Assembly (NCBI GenBank): GCA_964626885.1
Contig: CAZVJA010000068.1
Span: forward strand, 1-23,609
Direction: 5' to 3'
Origin: CAZVJA01 sp964626885
GTDB lineage: Bacteria > Planctomycetota > Planctomycetia > Planctomycetales > Planctomycetaceae
DNA length: 23,609 nt
The stretch's first letter is position 1; each line of letters opens with the position of its first letter. The notes below the pieces were generated by a model that was not told the DNA's origin, ran no database searches, and saw only the letters and a program-made list of their open reading frames with translations. Shown here piece by piece: positions 7,579 through 15,727 of the stretch. The translations under genes and the position numbers were made by a program.

Positions 7579-9663
7579 TCATTGCGTTAATGTTCGGGCG
7601 CCTTGCTCGGCATTCGCCTGCATTTGCAATTCGGCATGGCAGGGGAGGGTTTTCCAACTTGTCACCCGTCGGCCCCGTTTGTCGCGGGCTGAGATTTTGA
7701 CGACCATCCCGGCTTCGGCGTCTCGTGGATTCTCGACGGGAAAGCAAAAGCATCTTCGACACGATCGTTCACCGGTTTTTTCGAACGGCTTGTGCCGGTC
7801 CTCAAAGTTTGCGAGATCGCGGCTCGCAAAATAGTAAGCCTGCTTCGTTTCCCCGAAGTTCCACTCGCACGATACGGCGTCAATCGTAAATGTAGATTTC
7901 GGGTCGGTCGTGACAGAGACGTGAAGCTGGGAGTTGAAGGCGGATACGCTGTTGGCGTCGACATCGCTGCTGAAATTCGTCGTCGAATTTTGAGCGACCG
8001 ACCAGACTGCGGAAGCATCCAAGTCAGGTCGGTCGGCCGGTAGTTTAACGAGGGTTGCCTGGATGGCAGAACCGGGTTCGCCACGGAGGTGAATTCTCCG
8101 GGCACCTGGGCCGGCGGCGCCCCGAAGTTCGAGGAATACAGTTGCCGTCCCCTTCAACACGAAGGCCCGCGCGCCGGAGTTCACATCCCATGTTTCGGTC
8201 CTGGGCCCTGCTAGCCCCCACGACGACAATCGACCATATGGGTCGAGCGAGTCGTAAGCTCCGAATCGGAGTGGCGCCACTCCTACTGAGTGCATTCGTC
8301 GGTCTTGAGATTCGGTTGGAGCACATTGAGGCAGTATCAATGCCAGGTTCCAGTACCGATACAAGTCGTGAAATTTTCGCCCGGTAGCGAGTTCCAAACC
8401 TTCTTTTCCTCGCTTCGGATTCTGGATCAACTTCGTCAACAGTTCATCGCCGAATTGATCAACGCACCATCGTAGAAACAGATAAGTCGCTCCCCGGCAT
8501 CCGTGATCGCGCCACAACCCGGCCCGATAATAGTCCGGAACGACGAGCGGATATTTTTCCGGTTGATTCAGAAATCGGCTGACTCGGTAATCGATATTGC
8601 TCCAGCCGGAGTCGCACAAATTTTCCGCACAATGGGCGATGGCTTCGTTGAGCCAGTCTTCCTCGTCCGGGAGCCCGTCACAGTCAAATTCTCCCGGCAA
8701 CCGTTCGCTGAAACAGACTGCATGTGCATATTCGTGTGCCAGCAAGGTTTTTAAATGCGGTCCTGGTCGAAGATTGGGATTCAGGTAAAGCATGTCGCAG
8801 TGGTTGCTGAACGGTTCGGGAATATCGAGTCGGAAATCGCTCCCGCGCGTGAAACCACCTAACGATGTCCGCCCTCCTTGCAGCCGATCAAGCCAAGGGC
8901 TTAAGAGCACGGTGAAACTTTCGTCGCCATCGACGTCTCGATAGCGTCCCAAACTTCGGCTGGTGATGGGAATGATTTCTTCGTCGAACAGTCGGACGAT
9001 TTCACCGACGAGACCGGGAGCCAGCTGTCGCGTGTCGAGTTGCTGATCGAGATAGATGCGAACGTTTCGTCCTTTGCCTACAAGCGAGCTGAGAACCTTT
9101 GCATACTGCTTCTTGTCATCCAGACTTCCGTCGGTGACATGGAGATAAAACGTTTTGACTGCGGTGGGGTCGGAGAAACGCCCAGCGTCACTTCCTGATT
9201 GTCGGGCCAAAGTTTCGACAAAAACTTGCGATTGAACAGTCGTAGAATCGTGCTGATGGCAGGTCATGCGCGATGAGGCAACCGAAGTGGTCGCTGAATG
9301 TGCAGGGGAAGGCTCGGGACGGCAGTGCCTGCCTTTTGGAACCGATGCTCTTGCAGGGGAGATGCCTTCGAGCCTCTGTGCGGAGAAAGCGGTGATCTCC
9401 GGGACGGCCTCGCATTCGAGAGACAGTTCGTAGGTCCGAGATGCCAGGCCGAGGCTGCTCAGGACGAGGTAATACCGCTCTCCGTCAGCGAATGAGAGGT
9501 CAAACTTCGAGCGGTCGGATGTTACGTCGATGGCATAGGGAACCCCCTCTTCCGGGGGATGCTCCGAAGTCTCGTGAGAGGCAGCCTGAGAACAAAACCA
9601 AATCATTCCCCAGGCGGCGATTAGCCCCAAAAGGAGCGAAATCCCGAGCTTGGGGAGCGTCAT
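7579..9663 (-). CDS. Exported gluzincin-type metalloprotease (M30 hyicolysin-like)
   Basis: A 694-residue protein. The N terminus (1-28) is a signal peptide or anchor: TLPKLGISLLLGLIAAWGMI and then CSQAAS. The zinc motif HEYAH lies at 310-314, with H310, E311 and H314. About 26 residues on, DWLNEAIAHCAE supplies a glutamate (E340) as likely third ligand. HEYxH plus a WLNE-AHxAE helix is the pattern of M30 hyicolysin-like gluzincins. The ~150 residues before it are low in recognisable motifs. The part after about residue 470 looks like a beta-rich accessory region (YGRLSSWGL..., TATVFLELRG...). The ATG at 9663 follows GAGG at an eight-base spacing. It probably acts outside the cytoplasm; the substrate is unknown. 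It is transcribed away from the vWA gene. Confidence 0.82.
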   Translation of the reverse strand: MTLPKLGISLLLGLIAAWGMIWFCSQAASHETSEHPPEEGVPYAIDVTSDRSKFDLSFADGERYYLVLSSLGLASRTYELSLECEAVPEITAFSAQRLEGISPARASVPKGRHCRPEPSPAHSATTSVASSRMTCHQHDSTTVQSQVFVETLARQSGSDAGRFSDPTAVKTFYLHVTDGSLDDKKQYAKVLSSLVGKGRNVRIYLDQQLDTRQLAPGLVGEIVRLFDEEIIPITSRSLGRYRDVDGDESFTVLLSPWLDRLQGGRTSLGGFTRGSDFRLDIPEPFSNHCDMLYLNPNLRPGPHLKTLLAHEYAHAVCFSERLPGEFDCDGLPDEEDWLNEAIAHCAENLCDSGWSNIDYRVSRFLNQPEKYPLVVPDYYRAGLWRDHGCRGATYLFLRWCVDQFGDELLTKLIQNPKRGKEGLELATGRKFHDLYRYWNLALILPQCAPTESQDRRMHSVGVAPLRFGAYDSLDPYGRLSSWGLAGPRTETWDVNSGARAFVLKGTATVFLELRGAAGPGARRIHLRGEPGSAIQATLVKLPADRPDLDASAVWSVAQNSTTNFSSDVDANSVSAFNSQLHVSVTTDPKSTFTIDAVSCEWNFGETKQAYYFASRDLANFEDRHKPFEKTGERSCRRCFCFPVENPRDAEAGMVVKISARDKRGRRVTSWKTLPCHAELQMQANAEQGARTLTQ

Positions 9664-9990
9664 CCGCGATCCTCGCGTTCAGCTTTGGCGACGGCGGGAC
9701 GCGAGGAAAGTTCGGAACAATTCTCTCAATGTTCCAGGTGCGCATTCCGGGCGCGGCGTCCGGAAAATTTCGCGTCTCTGGAGTTGTTCATCGGACAGCT
9801 ACAACCCCGGAAATGAGCAAAATCGGTTCAATGAGATGAGGCATATCAAACCTGTGGAAAAGGGGCAGGATTTGACTAATTCGGCACGAACCTTTGTTCA
9901 GGGGGGGCCGCTGGAAAAGTGGCTAAAATCCGTTTGGAATTCCCACGGAAAAATCGAGTGTTGATAACGCACATGGGCTTGGTTTCCATG

Positions 9991-10030
9991 AGGGGAATTT
10001 TAGATAATTCAGCAAATTTAAGGGGAATTT
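9991..10030. repeat. Pair of 10-bp direct repeats spaced 30 bp
   Basis: AGGGGAATTT occurs at 9991-10000 and again at 10021-10030, an exact 30-bp start-to-start distance, close to three helical turns. The second copy overlaps the inverted repeat at 10011-10033. Such phased repeats are typical of regulator sites, but no regulator is encoded nearby. Confidence 0.4.
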
Positions 10031-10033
10031 GCT
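10011..10033. promoter_or_regulatory. Inverted repeat, candidate operator upstream of vWA gene
   Basis: AGCAAATT at 10011-10018 and AATTTGCT at 10026-10033 form a perfect 8-bp inverted repeat with a 7-bp centre (TAAGGGG). It lacks a T tail, so it is not a terminator. It abuts a weak extended -10 (10030-10038), a position where a dimeric regulator could bind. Confidence 0.4.
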
Positions 10034-10160
10034 ACTATGAGGTCCAACAGAGAATATAGAATCAATGGGTGTTTTCTGTTCGATACAGCAGTTAGAAATC
10101 CGGGCCCAGACAGGTCGGTAGCCGGTGGAGGGTACCGTTCCATCTTTGGGGAGTTTCGCA

Positions 10161-13006
10161 ATGATGTCGAAGTATCTCTGTAGCGTTCGTCCAGTGATGG
10201 CGTGTTTGGCGGTCGGTTTGTGGGCGGGCTCCGCCTTGGGGGCGGATGAGCTAACACGAGAAAGTCATCCGATTGCGGGGGTTTATGCCTATTCGGCTCC
10301 TGGCGGTGAGGCGTACTTCGCATTGGCGTTGAAAGCGAAGGGGAACCACCAAACTGCTGAGCCGCGCGATCACGTCGTGTTGGTCGATACCTCTGCCAGC
10401 CAGTCAGGGGAGCATCGGACTCAGAGCTTGGCGGTTGTGCGCGAGCTGTTGGCCGCCCTTCCGTCGAATGACCGAGTCGCGCTGTTTGCGGTAGATGTTA
10501 CGGCAGACCGATTGAACCCGGAATTCAGCTCTCCGGTTGGGGATGCTGCGAAGAATGCACTGTCGAAGCTTGATCTCCGGGCTCCACTCGGTGCGACGAA
10601 TCTGCCTGCTGGCCTTCGAGCCGGCTTGGCAGCAGTTGGGGATCGTTCGACTTCGATGATCTACATTGGCGACGGCATGAGCGTCGCCGGATTGATTCAG
10701 AAGCCTGAGATGTCGGCTTTGCTGAGCGAGATGGCAAGCCGCAGGATTGCGTTCCACAGTTACGCTGTCGGGCCTCAAACGGATTTGCAGTTGTTAGGCG
10801 TGTTAGCACAGCAAACGGGCGGCACCTTGCGATTCGATCAGGCTGATGCTGAGAAGGACTCACCGCAGGTCGTGGCTCGTGATTTGGCAGCCGCAGCGCG
10901 CGGACGTGTATTTTTTGCCGAAGAAATTCGAGCAGAGTCAGCCGCCGATTTGCAGCTGTTATCAGTGTCGCTTCCCTTGCGTGCCGATCGAGCGACAATT
11001 TTTCTGGGGCGCGGGTCTTTGCCGGAGTCGTTGAAGGTTACAGCCAAAGTTGACGGTGAGCCGATGACTTGGTTGCTTTCCGCCGGCAATAAACAAGCTG
11101 CAGGATCCTATCTGGCGGCTTTGTATCGTCAAGCGTCATCGAACGGTGGGTTCTGTGCCGCGTCGGCGGGGACGGAATTGCTGATGAGAGCCCAGCGTGA
11201 TTTCGACGTGGAAATGGCGGAACTGGCTCGTTCCGGAGAAGTCGCGATTATCGCGCGCAACCTCGACGCCGCTACTGCGGTGAGCGATAAGATTCTCGAA
11301 AACGATCCGGCGAACGCTCGCGCACGGGCGATCGCCGACGCCGTTAAGAACATCCAAACGACCGAGGTTGCACAGGCGGCGGCTCCTCCAACTCCAGGAA
11401 ATCAAGCCTTGGAATCGCAAAAAGGGCCCCCGAGTGACGGTGCCCTGACTCAGTATGAAAAGCTGAAAGCGGTCAAAGGGCAGCAACTGACGAACGAAGT
11501 CGCGCGCGTGATTGAAGCGGCTCGTAAGGCCGCCTTTGAGGAGCCCGAAGCGGCGCTATCCGAATTGAAGCGCCAGGATGCGACCGTTCGCACGGCAACC
11601 GACATTGACCCGGATGTTCGCAACCAATTGGTCCGCAGGCTGGCCAGTGCAATGCAGGAAGTCCGCGTCCAAAAAGAACGAGACGATCAGAAGAAGTTGG
11701 CACAGGCCGAAACTAGGGCGGCGATTGAAGCACAAAAACGGGTCGTTGACCAGTTCTTGCGTGAGGAAGAGCGATTTACGCAACTGATTGACCAGGTCCG
11801 GGCTTTGATGGCCGAAGGCTACGCCGGCAGGAGTACCGAACTCGCTTCGGATGCATTTGAGGAAGCCGAAGCCGTGGCTCGCGTGTCGGACAGCATCCGT
11901 CCTGGAAGTGCGACGTCGATGGCTGCGATTATCTGGGCGGAGGCAGCAGGCCAGATCAGCAAGGCATACCGCATGCGAGCGCTGCGGAACGATAAATTCT
12001 TGGAAACCTTGTATCAGGTGGAACTCTCGCACGTGCCGTTCCCGGACGAGCCGCCGATTCTCTGGCCGAATGCCCAGGTGTGGCGAGCCCTGAGTGAACG
12101 TCGCAAGAAGTGGGCTTCGGTCGATCTGCACCGAAACAGTCCCACCGAGGAACATGTGGAGAAAGTTCTCGAGGATTTGACACAAGTCCAGTTTGACGGA
12201 ACACCATTGAGCGAGGTGATGGATTATTTGGCCGACGTTCACGGTTACACGGTGCTCATCGAAAAAGACGCTTTGGAAGAAATTCCAATCGCTCCAGACG
12301 ACCCGGTTTCCATTTCGATTTCCGGTATTCCCCTACGAAGTGCGCTGAAAATTATCCTAGAACCTCGGCAACTGACGTACGTTGTTGAAGACGATGTAAT
12401 GAAAATCACAACGATCGACCGAGCCCGTGAAAAGCTTCAGACCCGGGTATATCCTGTGGCTGACCTCGTCATTCCAATCCAAAGCTTCTCCGGCGGTGCT
12501 GGCGGTGGTGGCTTCGGCGGCGGTGGNNNNNNNNNNNNNNNNNNNNNNNNNNNNNNNNNNNNNNNNNNNNNNNNNNNNNNNNNNNNNNNNNNNNNNNNNN
12601 NNNNNNNNNNNNNNNNNNNNNNNNNNTTCCAATCCAAAGCTTCTCCGGCGGTGCTGGCGGTGGTGGCTTCGGCGGCGGTGGTGGTGGTTTTGGCGGTGGA
12701 GGGGCCGGTGGGTTTGGCGGCGGGGGAGGTGGTTTTGGTGGCGGGGGAGGTGGTGGGGGCGGTGGCTTCTTCAGTGTGCCGGCAGGTACGACGAATCGCC
12801 GTGTGAAGCCAAGTGCGCAACCAGAACGTGAACTTGCCGATCCCGAGGTAAATGGATTGCTGAAAAGTATCCTCAAGGAAGGAAAGGGGAAGGAAGCCGC
12901 GCCAAAAACGAGTCGCCGTGATTACTCCAGCGGGCAGGCGTTTGCACAGGTCTCCGATCGACGCGAGTCAGAAATTCGGAAAAAAAAACTGCAATTGAGC
13001 CGTTAA
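10161..13006 (+). CDS. Exported vWA-domain protein with STN-like and glycine-rich segments (interrupted by assembly gap)
   Basis: The ATG at 10161 follows GGGGAG at an eight-base spacing and begins a clear signal peptide (residues 1-27, ending SALG). A vWA domain spans about 70-230 with an intact MIDAS: DTSAS at 76-80, T146 in GATNLP and D171 in IGDG. A long, partly helical middle follows, with basic coiled-coil-like stretches (about 490-560). At about 660-775 is a segment like secretin/TonB short N-terminal (STN) domains: VQFDGTPLSEVMDYLADVHG, ISGIPLRSALKIIL, and VVEDDVMKITT. A glycine-rich stretch then runs into the gap. As written, the frame after the Ns is wrong. Collapsing the duplicated 55-bp ends gives a glycine/phenylalanine-rich tract, a basic tail ending EIRKKKLQLSR and a TAA at 13006, 896 residues in all. 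A role in metal-dependent binding in the periplasm or at the surface is likely. A possible extension by frameshift is described under findings. Confidence 0.82.
12472..12526 (+). repeat. 55-bp contig-end overlap, left copy
   Basis: This segment begins TTCCAATCCAAAGCTTCTCC, ends at the first N and is identical base for base to 12627-12681. The identity runs right up to the gap on both sides, as expected for two contig ends that share one overlap, not for a biological repeat. Confidence 0.85.
12527..12626. other. Assembly gap of 100 Ns
   Basis: Exactly 100 Ns, the usual placeholder for a gap of unknown size. It falls in the glycine-rich, repetitive part of the vWA gene, a plausible place for an assembler to break. 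Confidence 0.95.
12627..12681 (+). repeat. 55-bp contig-end overlap, right copy
   Basis: Identical to 12472-12526 and starting at the first base after the Ns. Merging the two copies removes 155 bp, shifting the downstream frame so that it joins the ORF ending at 13006. Confidence 0.85.
12980..12988 (+). other. Run of nine A's, candidate slippage site
   Basis: In the restored vWA frame it reads AAA-AAA-AAA, ahead of CTG and 15 bases before the TAA. A -1 shift, or one extra A in the transcript, continues as ACT-GCA-ATT and stays open into the next large ORF. A9 is a known slippage substrate for both ribosomes and RNA polymerase. Confidence 0.45.
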
Positions 13007-13047
13007 ATTCGGCGGCTGAGGCAGGTGGGGCTGAGGGCCGGCAGGAA

Positions 13048-14580
13048 GTGAAATCGAAGCGGGCTCGGTCTTTAGAGACCGATTCCGCTTTTTTTGTTAA
13101 GGCCGACAAAGAGACTGGAACTGGGCTACCGCTGGATGCATCCGCGAAAACGCCTCGCGAAATCTGGGACGACTTCTTCAGCAAGCGCCAACCGAAACCA
13201 GAAGTTGTCAGCCAACTCATCCTCAGTCTGCATGAGGAGCGAAAATACGAGCATGTGATCGCCGCGATTGAGGCAGCGCTCAAGAGCGGTCAGTCGCAAC
13301 CTTGGATGTACGATGTACTCGCTCTCACTCTCGAATTGGCGGGGCGACCGAAGTCCGAGGTCGAACGCGCGCTGCTCTCCCGTGTCGATTTTACCGCCAC
13401 CGATGTGCCGAGCATGCTCTATTCGGCGGCTTACCTCACTCGATTCGGCGGGCGGAAGCAAGCGCTGCGATTGTATCGCCAGGTGTCGACACTCGATCCG
13501 ACACGTCCCGAACCATACATCCTGGGACTGCCATTGGCGCGCGAGTTGAAGGATCATGACGGAATTCGTTGGGCTAGCGCGGGTATTCTCATCTCCGCCT
13601 GGGGCAAAGATCACGAGCAATTGCATTTGAAGGCTGAAGACGCCGCCGTCGAAGCAACGAACGAACTTCGCAAAGCAGGACGTGCAATGGACGCAGACGC
13701 TTTCGAGCGAGCGATTCAGGAAGCAAAACGACGGGATCTGGTTATCGAACTGACTTGGAGCGGCGAAGCCGACCTGGATCTTTCCGTGGACGAACCCGCG
13801 GGAACACGCTGTGGTGCCGATAATCCACTGTCGCGCGGTGGTGGGGTTCTCCTCCGTGACGGATACGGTCCCGAACAGAAGAACTGTCACGAAGAATATG
13901 TGTGTGCGCTCGGAGTGTCCGGGGCCTACCGTGTGCGTGTGCGTCGCGTGGACGGCAATGTCGTGGGAAACCGCGCGCAACTCACCATCCGGCGGGCGTT
14001 TGGTTCTTCAGAAGAATCGACTCAGGTATTCACCCTGCCGATCTCGCGTGTTGATACAACGCTTCTGGTATTGCTTCCGGAAGGGAGACGGGCGGAATTG
14101 AAGCCCGAGGGAACTCACCCGAATGCGGGCGCTGCCGGCGGACAGCAACAAGGGAAGGCGAGCGACCCTCATATCAACGGGAATCTTCAGCGGGAATCCG
14201 CAGTGGTTGGGGTGCTACAGCGATTCGGAGCCTCAAGGGAACGTGCTGCCCTTCTTAGCGGCGATCCACGCGCGCTTAGACGCGCAGTCACGGCACAACA
14301 GACAGGTTTTCAGACAATCTCCGGTGGACCCTCCGCTGCGCGCGCGGGATTTCCCGTCGCGACAGGTATCGGACCAGGTGTTGGGCCAGGTGCCGTCGGG
14401 TATACGCCAATCGTGACGAATATCTCTGACGGCGTTTCGTTGGGAGCCCTTGCAGTCGTTTCGGGCGATCGACGTTACGTGCGATTGTCGCTCAACCCGA
14501 CATTTTCAGCGATCAGTGATGTCTTTACATTTACGTTCTTGAGCGCTCCCGGCGTGGGAGGGCCACCCACGGGAAACTAA
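13048..14580 (+). CDS. TPR-like helical protein with DUF2135-like domain; possibly the frameshifted C-terminal half of the vWA protein
   Basis: From the GTG at 13048 the ORF encodes 510 residues. Residues about 35-225 are helical and TPR-like (VVSQLILSLHEERKYEHVIAA, AAYLTRFGGRKQALRLYRQV). At about 228-330 a beta domain matches the DUF2135/YfaP pattern: ELTWSGEADLDLSVDEPAG, then NPLSRGGG and RDGYGPE, with three or four cysteines that could pair. The last ~150 residues are Gly/Ala/Pro-rich and end in a short beta segment. DUF2135 domains are usually periplasmic or surface, yet this ORF has no signal peptide. Its start has only an AGGA abutting the GTG. The frame is open upstream as far as the A9 run inside the vWA gene, which supports a fusion. 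An intrinsic terminator lies in its first codons. No in-frame ATG/GTG/TTG follows that hairpin until 13255. Confidence 0.75.
   Translation: MKSKRARSLETDSAFFVKADKETGTGLPLDASAKTPREIWDDFFSKRQPKPEVVSQLILSLHEERKYEHVIAAIEAALKSGQSQPWMYDVLALTLELAGRPKSEVERALLSRVDFTATDVPSMLYSAAYLTRFGGRKQALRLYRQVSTLDPTRPEPYILGLPLARELKDHDGIRWASAGILISAWGKDHEQLHLKAEDAAVEATNELRKAGRAMDADAFERAIQEAKRRDLVIELTWSGEADLDLSVDEPAGTRCGADNPLSRGGGVLLRDGYGPEQKNCHEEYVCALGVSGAYRVRVRRVDGNVVGNRAQLTIRRAFGSSEESTQVFTLPISRVDTTLLVLLPEGRRAELKPEGTHPNAGAAGGQQQGKASDPHINGNLQRESAVVGVLQRFGASRERAALLSGDPRALRRAVTAQQTGFQTISGGPSAARAGFPVATGIGPGVGPGAVGYTPIVTNISDGVSLGALAVVSGDRRYVRLSLNPTFSAISDVFTFTFLSAPGVGGPPTGN
13057..13095 (+). terminator. Intrinsic terminator downstream of vWA gene, inside the next ORF
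   Basis: AAGCGG pairs with CCGCTT and, inside a 2x2 internal loop, TCGGTCT pairs with AGACCGA around a TTAG loop. Seven T's (13089-13095) follow directly. This is a textbook Rho-independent terminator about 50 bp after the vWA stop codon. It is unusual because the same bases encode the start of the following large ORF. Confidence 0.8.
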
Positions 14581-14629
14581 CATATTTTCCCAGAGCTCTG
14601 AGAAGTTCCTGCAACAGCATAATTCCAAA

Positions 14630-15727
14630 TCAGTGCTTGCGAACCAGGCCGGGGGTGACGTCGATGTCGAGTGGTGCCACCTCTCCGCGCTTTAGCTGCT
14701 CCCAGGCGATTGCTGCCATGGCCGCGTTGTCCGTGCACCACTGAATCGGTGCGACTATCAGCTCGACGTCTGACTCGCGTGTCATTTCTTTCAAACGTTC
14801 CCGCAATCGCTTGTTTGCTGCAACTCCTCCGCCGACGCAGAGTGTCCGTCGTCCGGTCATTGAGATTGCGAGTCGGCACTTTTCCACGAGTACATCTACG
14901 ATTGCCTCTTGGAATCCGGCCGCCAAATCACACACCCGTTGGTCGTCTAACTGTGGGGGCGTATCCCGCGATCCGGGGTTTCCATGTGCTTCGTAGAGAA
15001 GAGCGGTCTTCAATCCGCTAAAGCTGAATTCCAACTGTTTCGTATGGATCAACGGCCGCGGAAAATCCACGATTCGCGGGTTGCCAGACGCGGCGGCCTT
15101 CTCGATGGAGGGCCCTCCGGGGTAGGGGAGTCCGAGAATCCGGGCTCCCTTGTCGAACGCCTCACCCGCCGCATCATCAATTGTCGAACCAACCAACCGG
15201 CAATCGACGGCGCTCGGGCAGTCGTACAAGTTGGTATGCCCTCCGCTGACGACAAAACCAAGTGCCGGAAAAATATCGCGACCTGCCGCCATCCGGCAGG
15301 CATAGATATGGGCTTCAATGTGGTTGACTGCAACTAACGGGATTTGTAGGGCGTACGCCAAGCTCTTCGCGGCCGTCAGGCCGACTAGTAGCGATCCCAC
15401 CAACCCCGGCTCCGTGACCACCGCCACAGCGCACAAGTCACGGAAGAAAACCCCCGAACACCGCAAAGCTGACTCGATCGTGGGCAAAATGCGTCGTACG
15501 TGCGCCCTGGATGCAATTTCCGGAACAACCCCGCCGTAACGGCGATGTAACTCATCTTGGGAGGCCACGACGCTTGAAAGGACAGTCAGATCCTCATCGA
15601 CTACTGCCGCCGCAGTTTCATCGCAAGAAGACTCGATCGCAAGCATGAGCTTACGGCCGGATTGGTCTACGAACTTGCTGCCCACACCGGTGGTGCGCCC
15701 AGGATGGCTGTTTTCCGAATTGTTCAC
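14630..15727 (-). CDS. tsaD: tRNA N6-adenosine threonylcarbamoyltransferase TsaD
   Basis: TsaD transfers the threonylcarbamoyl group to A37 of ANN-reading tRNAs, working with TsaB and TsaE in the cytoplasm. Hallmarks are IESSCDETAAAVV near residue 31, GGVVPEIASRAHV at 65-77, the metal-binding HIEAH (H136, H140), SGGHT at 161-165 and the late CTDNAAM (D333). The family usually starts just before IESSCDET, which here is ATG at residue 28 (15646). The longer GTG start at 15727 overlaps the ctpA stop as GTGA, so translational coupling favours it even though it adds a 27-residue tail. Both starts remain possible. The gene converges with the DUF2135-like ORF, 49 bp away. Confidence 0.95.
   Translation of the reverse strand: MNNSENSHPGRTTGVGSKFVDQSGRKLMLAIESSCDETAAAVVDEDLTVLSSVVASQDELHRRYGGVVPEIASRAHVRRILPTIESALRCSGVFFRDLCAVAVVTEPGLVGSLLVGLTAAKSLAYALQIPLVAVNHIEAHIYACRMAAGRDIFPALGFVVSGGHTNLYDCPSAVDCRLVGSTIDDAAGEAFDKGARILGLPYPGGPSIEKAAASGNPRIVDFPRPLIHTKQLEFSFSGLKTALLYEAHGNPGSRDTPPQLDDQRVCDLAAGFQEAIVDVLVEKCRLAISMTGRRTLCVGGGVAANKRLRERLKEMTRESDVELIVAPIQWCTDNAAMAAIAWEQLKRGEVAPLDIDVTPGLVRKH

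Larger units (their letters stand above)
9664..10160. other. Divergent promoter region between metalloprotease and vWA genes
   Basis: The 497-bp region holds no supported gene. It becomes markedly AT-rich at about 9985-10040, where the direct and inverted repeats described separately lie. The TG-C-TACTAT at 10030-10038 resembles an extended -10, but its -35 is poor. Confidence 0.5.

Noticed and set aside
11556..12242. A 228-codon minus-strand ORF opposite the vWA gene
   Set aside because: Antisense shadow of a well-supported coding frame, with no motif of its own.
12627..12806. Val/Ala-rich translation after the N gap in the uncorrected frame, ending at 12806
   Set aside because: It is the shifted reading of the glycine-rich repeat. 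Collapsing the duplicated contig ends gives a sensible Gly/Phe-rich tract and a different stop.
12469..12876. Pro-rich minus-strand ORFs across the gap
   Set aside because: They are the reverse complement of the glycine codons on the plus strand, with no independent start signals or domain.
13126..13980. A 284-codon minus-strand ORF opposite the DUF2135-like gene
   Set aside because: It lies wholly antisense to a frame with recognisable domains, and its own product has no family-like features.
14590..14601. Palindrome CAGAGCTCTG between convergent genes
   Set aside because: It has no loop and no T tail, so it does not look like a terminator.
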